A stretch of 64,000 bases of DNA from Dysidea avara. Taxonomy: Eukaryota; Porifera; Demospongiae; Dictyoceratida; Dysideidae. Numbering within the stretch: position 1 is the first letter of the stretch; each line of letters starts with the position of its first letter. Positions 59,710 to 64,000 of the stretch are shown here, in pieces. Location of the stretch: NCBI RefSeq assembly GCF_963678975.1, contig NC_089276.1:434001-498000 (forward strand), read 5' to 3'. A program made the translations under genes and the position numbers. The notes under the pieces are model-generated. The model worked only from the letters and a program-made list of their open reading frames with translations. It was not told the DNA's origin and searched no databases.

Positions 59710-60377
59710 CTCTTGTGTTCTTACAAGTTGATCATCACCTTCACTAATACTATCATCACTCTTCTGTTCTGTGACCTATTGTTGTAACTTCTGTTACCAT
59801 GGTAACAATTAGTATTGTAACATAACTATACCTACCTCTTGTCTTTGTGTCAATATGATCTCCATCTTCTTCATTTCATCATTGCTGTAATGATCATCAT
59901 TAACACCAATCTCCACTTCTTGACAGACTCCACTGTCCACAGCTGACTTTAGTATTAGACAAGCTCCCTCCATAGTAATGAAATTGCTCACCACATTTAA
60001 ACTCCTAACACTGTTGATGACTAGTAAGTGACAGTAAGAGTAATACCACACGCCGCAACCTCCAGGCTACTAATCTGACTTTTAATAAGTTCTCCTGAAA
60101 TGGCAGTGACACCATCATCATCAATGTTGTTGGATGACAAGTCCAATTTCCTAACACTGTTGTTGACTAGTGATCCTGCTGCAAGTGATCTTGTTCCAGT
60201 AAGAGTAGTGCCACACCCACTAACATACAATTCACTAATCTGACTGTTACTAAGTGTTTCTGTAATGGCAGTGATGCCATCATCACCAATGTTGTTGTCT
60301 GACAAGTATAATTTCCTAACACTGTAGCTGATTAGTAATCCTGCTGCAAGTGATCTTGCTCCAGTAAAGCCTTTGAA
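59710..60377 (-). pseudogene. Leucine-rich-repeat (LRR_RI/NLR-type) gene fragment, frameshifted
   Basis: Minus-strand translation gives ribonuclease-inhibitor-type LRRs: GARSLAAGLLISYSVRKLYL, SDNNIGDDGITAITETLSN, GTRSLAAGSLVNNSVRKLDL, SSNNIDDDGVTAISGEL, then SVRSLNVVSNFITMEGACLI. Between 60061 and 60021 the frame breaks after GITLT: a short piece that should read like GARSLA.. is missing, and the reading shifts by one frame. After the LRRs, TQRQE ends at a donor (59836), a 60-nt intron follows, and exon 59775-59710 reads VTEQKSDDSISEGDDQLVRT plus QE, ending at another donor. No NACHT domain is visible upstream. Likely a decayed or partial member of an expanded NLR/LRR family; an assembly indel is possible. 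Confidence 0.6.
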
Positions 60378-62195
60378 TTACCTAACCTAATAAACAAAAT
60401 TGGATACTTTAAGGCAAGTTATAGCTACAAATAAGGTGGAATAGAAAAATAGGATTGCTCTGAAACCAGTGTTGTATGGTATGGGACGAAATGACAGAAT
60501 ATTCTGATAACACACAAATTAGAAATAAGTTCACACCCATAACTACGCACGGTATCCCTTGCGCAAGTGAAACAAGATGGTTTTTCAAGCTTGTTATGAC
60601 ACATTGGGAATTTATACGGAGATGACCAATCCTGTTTAAAAATATGCTTAAACAATTACCATAAAATTGCACTCCATTTCTCAAACTTTTTTAATTGCTA
60701 TGATATTATTACAATAAACCTTTGGTTTATACAAAGTGGCAGTTTAATAGGCAGATTTTGAGCAGGGATTTATTGATACTTATTTCTCTTAGCCATCAAT
60801 TGTGAAGTGTTTGTGGTGAGGTGGAGACCATACATGTTGCACATGGAATGCATCTAAAATGTATATCAAATGATATACAGTCCTTGTAATAAAATGTCAC
60901 AATGTTTTATGGACTTGGTAGTGGAGACTAGTGTAAAACATGATTTCTCACAATTGCAGAAAGTTTTTGAAATGTATGAAGTGTTTTCATCAAGTAATAG
61001 AGTCTTGTTATTATCCCTAATGTTTTGTTGTTGGGCATATTGTGTAGTTTACCAGGTAACTACAACTGTTTGTAGTTCAGTATGTTGCTCTGGTATGTTT
61101 GTGTAGGGTTGAATGAGATGTGAATGTAACGGAATGAGATGTGAATGTAACGGAATGTTTTGTGTAGGAATATCATGGTGGTGGGAGCATGTACTTAAGG
61201 TACACATAAAAGGAGCAATATCTATTCTGTTTCTTTAGCAACACAACGTAGTAAGTTCATGTGAAGCTATATACAGTGAAACATTCAGACAACTATGCTG
61301 CTGGCAACGGGAACTACCGATACACACTCACAGAAACTCAAGTGGGGGTTCTTCATTCCATTATTATTCACTAGAAGAATAGGTACTAGAATAAGCTTTG
61401 TATAAAACGTTCTCTTCCCTCTGTGTGAATGGCCAGTTTCACCATGAAATAAGTTTGTCCTGTAAACTTTATTATAGGAAATGTGTAATTTACAGAGATG
61501 TTTCTAATCCATGTGTAACATATATATTTGTGGTGGAAACAGGCCACCCATGGCTAAATATTGGCACAATTATTCAAGTGTTGATGTTATTATGACCAGG
61601 GCTCATCAGACAATACTTTCGAATTGCCATATCAAAACTTTAGTAAGATATTCCGAATTTCCGAATAGGATACGCCCGTTTCATATAAAATAACACTGTC
61701 TTCTAAACAAGGCGCCATAACTTCCGCATACTGTGGTTGACAAACACAAGGTTTGGCTTATCAGATTCCTCAATGAAAGATTTGATTCATGTCTAAGTTC
61801 TTTGTGTAGTAACAAAGGGAAAGCTAAAAAGGAGCCTTGTACCACATATTTTATGTGTTCAGAATGCCAATCAAAATTTTCACAGTACATTTCCTATGGG
61901 GAAGCCATATAAGCACAGTGTCTATTACAGCCCTTTCCCAAACTTGTAATGGAGCCAAACCATACGTGCCTGTTGTTGACACCTTTGTTGTTACAAACAA
62001 TCATCTGGTTGGCTGAAATGGTAACTCTGTTGAGAAAAAATCTACTTTAAATTTTCAGCTGTTTTTCAGGATTCAGCTCAACGTGAACATACTATAGCAT
62101 GGTGATCTAGGTCCCAGGAGAGAGACGTCTTGTTTTGTTAAGACCGAGGTTAAGACAATTACAACATAACTACAGGGGTCTAGACTCAGGAGTAC
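60378..62195. other. No gene recognised
   Basis: Open frames such as 60425-60655 (minus; KFPMCHNKLEKPSCFTCARD) and 60870-61106 (plus) show no domain and no consistent splice signals. A 22-bp direct duplication around GAATGAGATGTGAATGTAAC lies at 61112-61155. Confidence 0.3.
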
Positions 62196-62379
62196 CATGC
62201 ACTGGGTGGGCAGTACAGGAGTCCTCCAGTGCCTAACTGGTATTTTAAAAGTTCCCATCTAGAAAAACACAGAATGGTGATCTCCACTAACCTGATGGTG
62301 GCTGTTGTACCGGACTATTTCGGTTGCTGGAAGATTGAACCGGTCCAGACTGAGGTAAAGTGTTCCCATCATTTTCCAT
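62196..62379 (-). CDS. Possible 5' exons of an unrecognised gene
   Basis: Exon 1 (62379-62292) starts with ATG and reads MENDGNTLPQSGPVQSSSNR, then NSPVQQPPS, a low-complexity, disordered-looking N-terminus ending at CAG|GTTAGT. A 62232-62196 exon (GTGGLLYCPPSAW) joins in phase with GT-AG ends. Further exons were not found. A plus-strand frame (62229-62546) covers the same bases, so the strand is uncertain. The start lies 163 bp from the divergent plus-strand start at 62543. Confidence 0.3.
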
Positions 62380-62542
62380 ACTGTAACTTATTGTATCTGT
62401 GTACCGGTACTTCTCTGGCAAGCGCCATGCATCTTGTGCGCCTAATTAATGAGTTCCGTATAGTCCCGGATACTTCTGGCAACACGGTAGCGGAATTATT
62501 CATACACTCGTACGACTTGTTGTACCTCGTGAAGGCGTTTAA
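62380..62542. promoter_or_regulatory. Possible bidirectional promoter
   Basis: 163 bp between the two inferred divergent starts, with several CG dinucleotides (GTACCGGTAC, AAGCGCC, ACACGGTAGCGG) in an otherwise CG-poor region. Inferred from gene arrangement only. Confidence 0.3.
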
Positions 62543-63936
62543 ATGACTGATAAGGACCAGTCTTCAGCGGCCGGTCAACATGGACATTCAACTTCTCGTG
62601 GACTTGCAATTAAGAGAGTCGGTAAGGAGGGAGTGACGCTTCTCTCTATAATCTATGCTTCTACCCTAATAAAAGGGCACCATTAACACCCGTAGTGTTA
62701 AATGTTGCGCCATTAAAAGTAACTTAGTGAAACTATGAACGTTTATAGTCCACTGAGTGGAAGCGGGTCTGTTGCTAGTCAGTTATATTATGACAATGTG
62801 TGGGTGTTTGTAACGTGAGCTGTTGTACTTGTCATGTATGCCCCGCCTACCCCAGGGGGTTGATCATGAAATTGCTCCCAGGATAGGGATAGCATGGTAG
62901 TTGTTCCCAAAGGTGAGGAATTTGTATAGTTTTAGTAAATCCCTACCACTCCCACTAGTTGGGGATTTTGGCCTGATATGATATAATAAAAATTATAATT
63001 CTGCTCCATTAGTGGGGCATTTAACTGTTTTGTGCTTGTTAGTTAGCTGCATAGCCTGTTTCTTAAACTATTGTAGCCATGCTGTGTGGGCACTAGTGCT
63101 GGATGGAAAATTGATTTTTCAACCCCCACCATTTTCCCCACTAACCTGGGAGGGGGATAATAGGTGTATTGCACTATAGCCACTTAGGGAGATTTGTGGA
63201 GGCCGTAACGGTATGTTGCATGGTTATCTCCAGCGAGAATTCACCACTTGGAAATGTTACTATACTTGAAACGAGTTATAATAAATAGAAAATATATATA
63301 CAGTGGAACCTCTCTATTACGGACATTTTAGGACCCAGAAGTTTTGGCCACTTTTTGCTGTAATATAGAGGTTTTCCTCTTTCAGAGATAAAATATGTAT
63401 TAACCAGACCTGTTGGGACCAAAATTTTTGTCCTTGTTATGGAGGTTTTTTCTATTGTGTCCTTAATTCGGGGAGTTTGTTAAGAGAGGTTCCACTGTAT
63501 AAGGATAATACATATTCAATATTGACATCACTTGGCAATGCTCTCAATTAATGGTCGGTATTAATTTCAGCCTCAACTAGTAAAACATTTTCTCCTATCA
63601 TTGTGTTATGAATAATGATACTTGTACTGTTCCATGGTATGAAATTAATGATGCCAGTTTAATAACACTCACCCAGTGATTGGAATAACGATTCACAGAG
63701 AAGCAATGCAGATGTGGCCACTGATCCTGTAATAATCATTTGTGTGCGTATATTAATTCCTGTATGTACAGTATTGATATTCTATACTTGTACACATTAT
63801 TGCGTGTCACTTCCTTGTAGCATCACCTTCAGACAATCTTGTTGAGATGTTGTCATTAATCAGAGTCAGGGACCGTCATGTCTCAAGGACACAGCGTGTA
63901 GCTAACCTCAACATATTAGCCAAAGTAACAACATAA
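62543..63936 (+). CDS. Unrecognised gene, two visible exons, may run past the window
   Basis: Exon 1 62543-62621 reads MTDKDQSSAAGQHGHSTSRG, LAIKRV and ends at a strong donor GTAAGG. Exon 2 starts at 63821 after TTCCTTGTAG and joins in phase 1: ASPSDNLVEMLSLIRVRDRH, VSRTQRVANLNILAKVTT, with a stop at 63934-63936 (64 residues). A donor-like GTAACA at 63925 could instead extend the gene beyond the window. The second exon looks like a conserved helical segment, but I do not recognise the family. The intron carries a pogo-like MITE at 63301-63497. Confidence 0.45.
63301..63497. mobile_element. pogo/Tigger-like MITE
   Basis: CAGTGGAACCTCTCTATTAC at the left and GAGAGGTTCCACTG at the right, flanked by TA. 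197 bp, with AGGTTTT repeats inside. In the intron of the gene at 62543. Confidence 0.88.
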
Positions 63937-64000
63937 CTGTGAAGGGTCCGCAATTTGTTCGAGATTTTACAATCTTGTGGGAACTAAACAGAACTTTCAA

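Overview
This is a eukaryotic, metazoan-type window: AT-rich, with spliced genes bounded by GT-AG introns, AATAAA poly(A) signals, no ribosome binding sites or operons, and dense short inverted-repeat transposons. Single-copy animal genes (calcyphosine-like CAPSL, methylthioadenosine phosphorylase MTAP, TRAPP subunit TRAPPC5, a UBA-fused peptidyl-tRNA hydrolase 2, an ELAV/Hu-type RNA-binding protein) point to an invertebrate. A very small intron class (45-53 nt) next to kilobase introns full of MITEs would fit a sponge or another early-branching animal, but the species cannot be settled from the sequence.

Layout. 0.7-3.3 kb: a small F-box gene (+), an intronless ELAV-like gene (-) and UBA-PTH2 (+), packed tightly. 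3.5-20.3 kb: CAPSL (-), six exons that reassemble to 208 codons, with an 11.5 kb intron holding a degraded THAP/DDE transposon, a 31-bp satellite of about 73 units and several foldback elements. 20.5-27.8 kb: MTAP (+), six exons, 277 codons, divergent from CAPSL across a 179-bp promoter. 27.8-34.7 kb: no convincing gene, mostly repeats. 34.8-35.8 kb: an unrecognised three-exon mini-gene (+). 37.9-51.5 kb: TRAPPC5 (+), seven exons, 191 codons, with nested transposons in introns 2 and 5. 51.8-59.0 kb: a 75-bp tandem array split by a transposon, long palindromes, a hAT MITE inserted in a tRNA-derived SINE. 59.7-60.4 kb: a frameshifted leucine-rich-repeat fragment (-). 62.2-63.9 kb: a probable divergent pair of partly visible genes.

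The conserved genes are unrelated housekeeping or signalling functions: ubiquitin ligase adaptor, mRNA regulation, translation quality control, calcium sensing, methionine salvage, vesicle tethering. They share divergent promoters and converge tail to tail with very short spacing. The most unusual structures are two tandem amplifications that copy splice sites: a 24-bp minisatellite starting exactly at the CAPSL exon 2 donor, with about a dozen units carrying an intact GTAAG, and a 37-bp triplication of the TRAPPC5 exon 6 acceptor. I found no CRISPR array, no rRNA and no intact tRNA.
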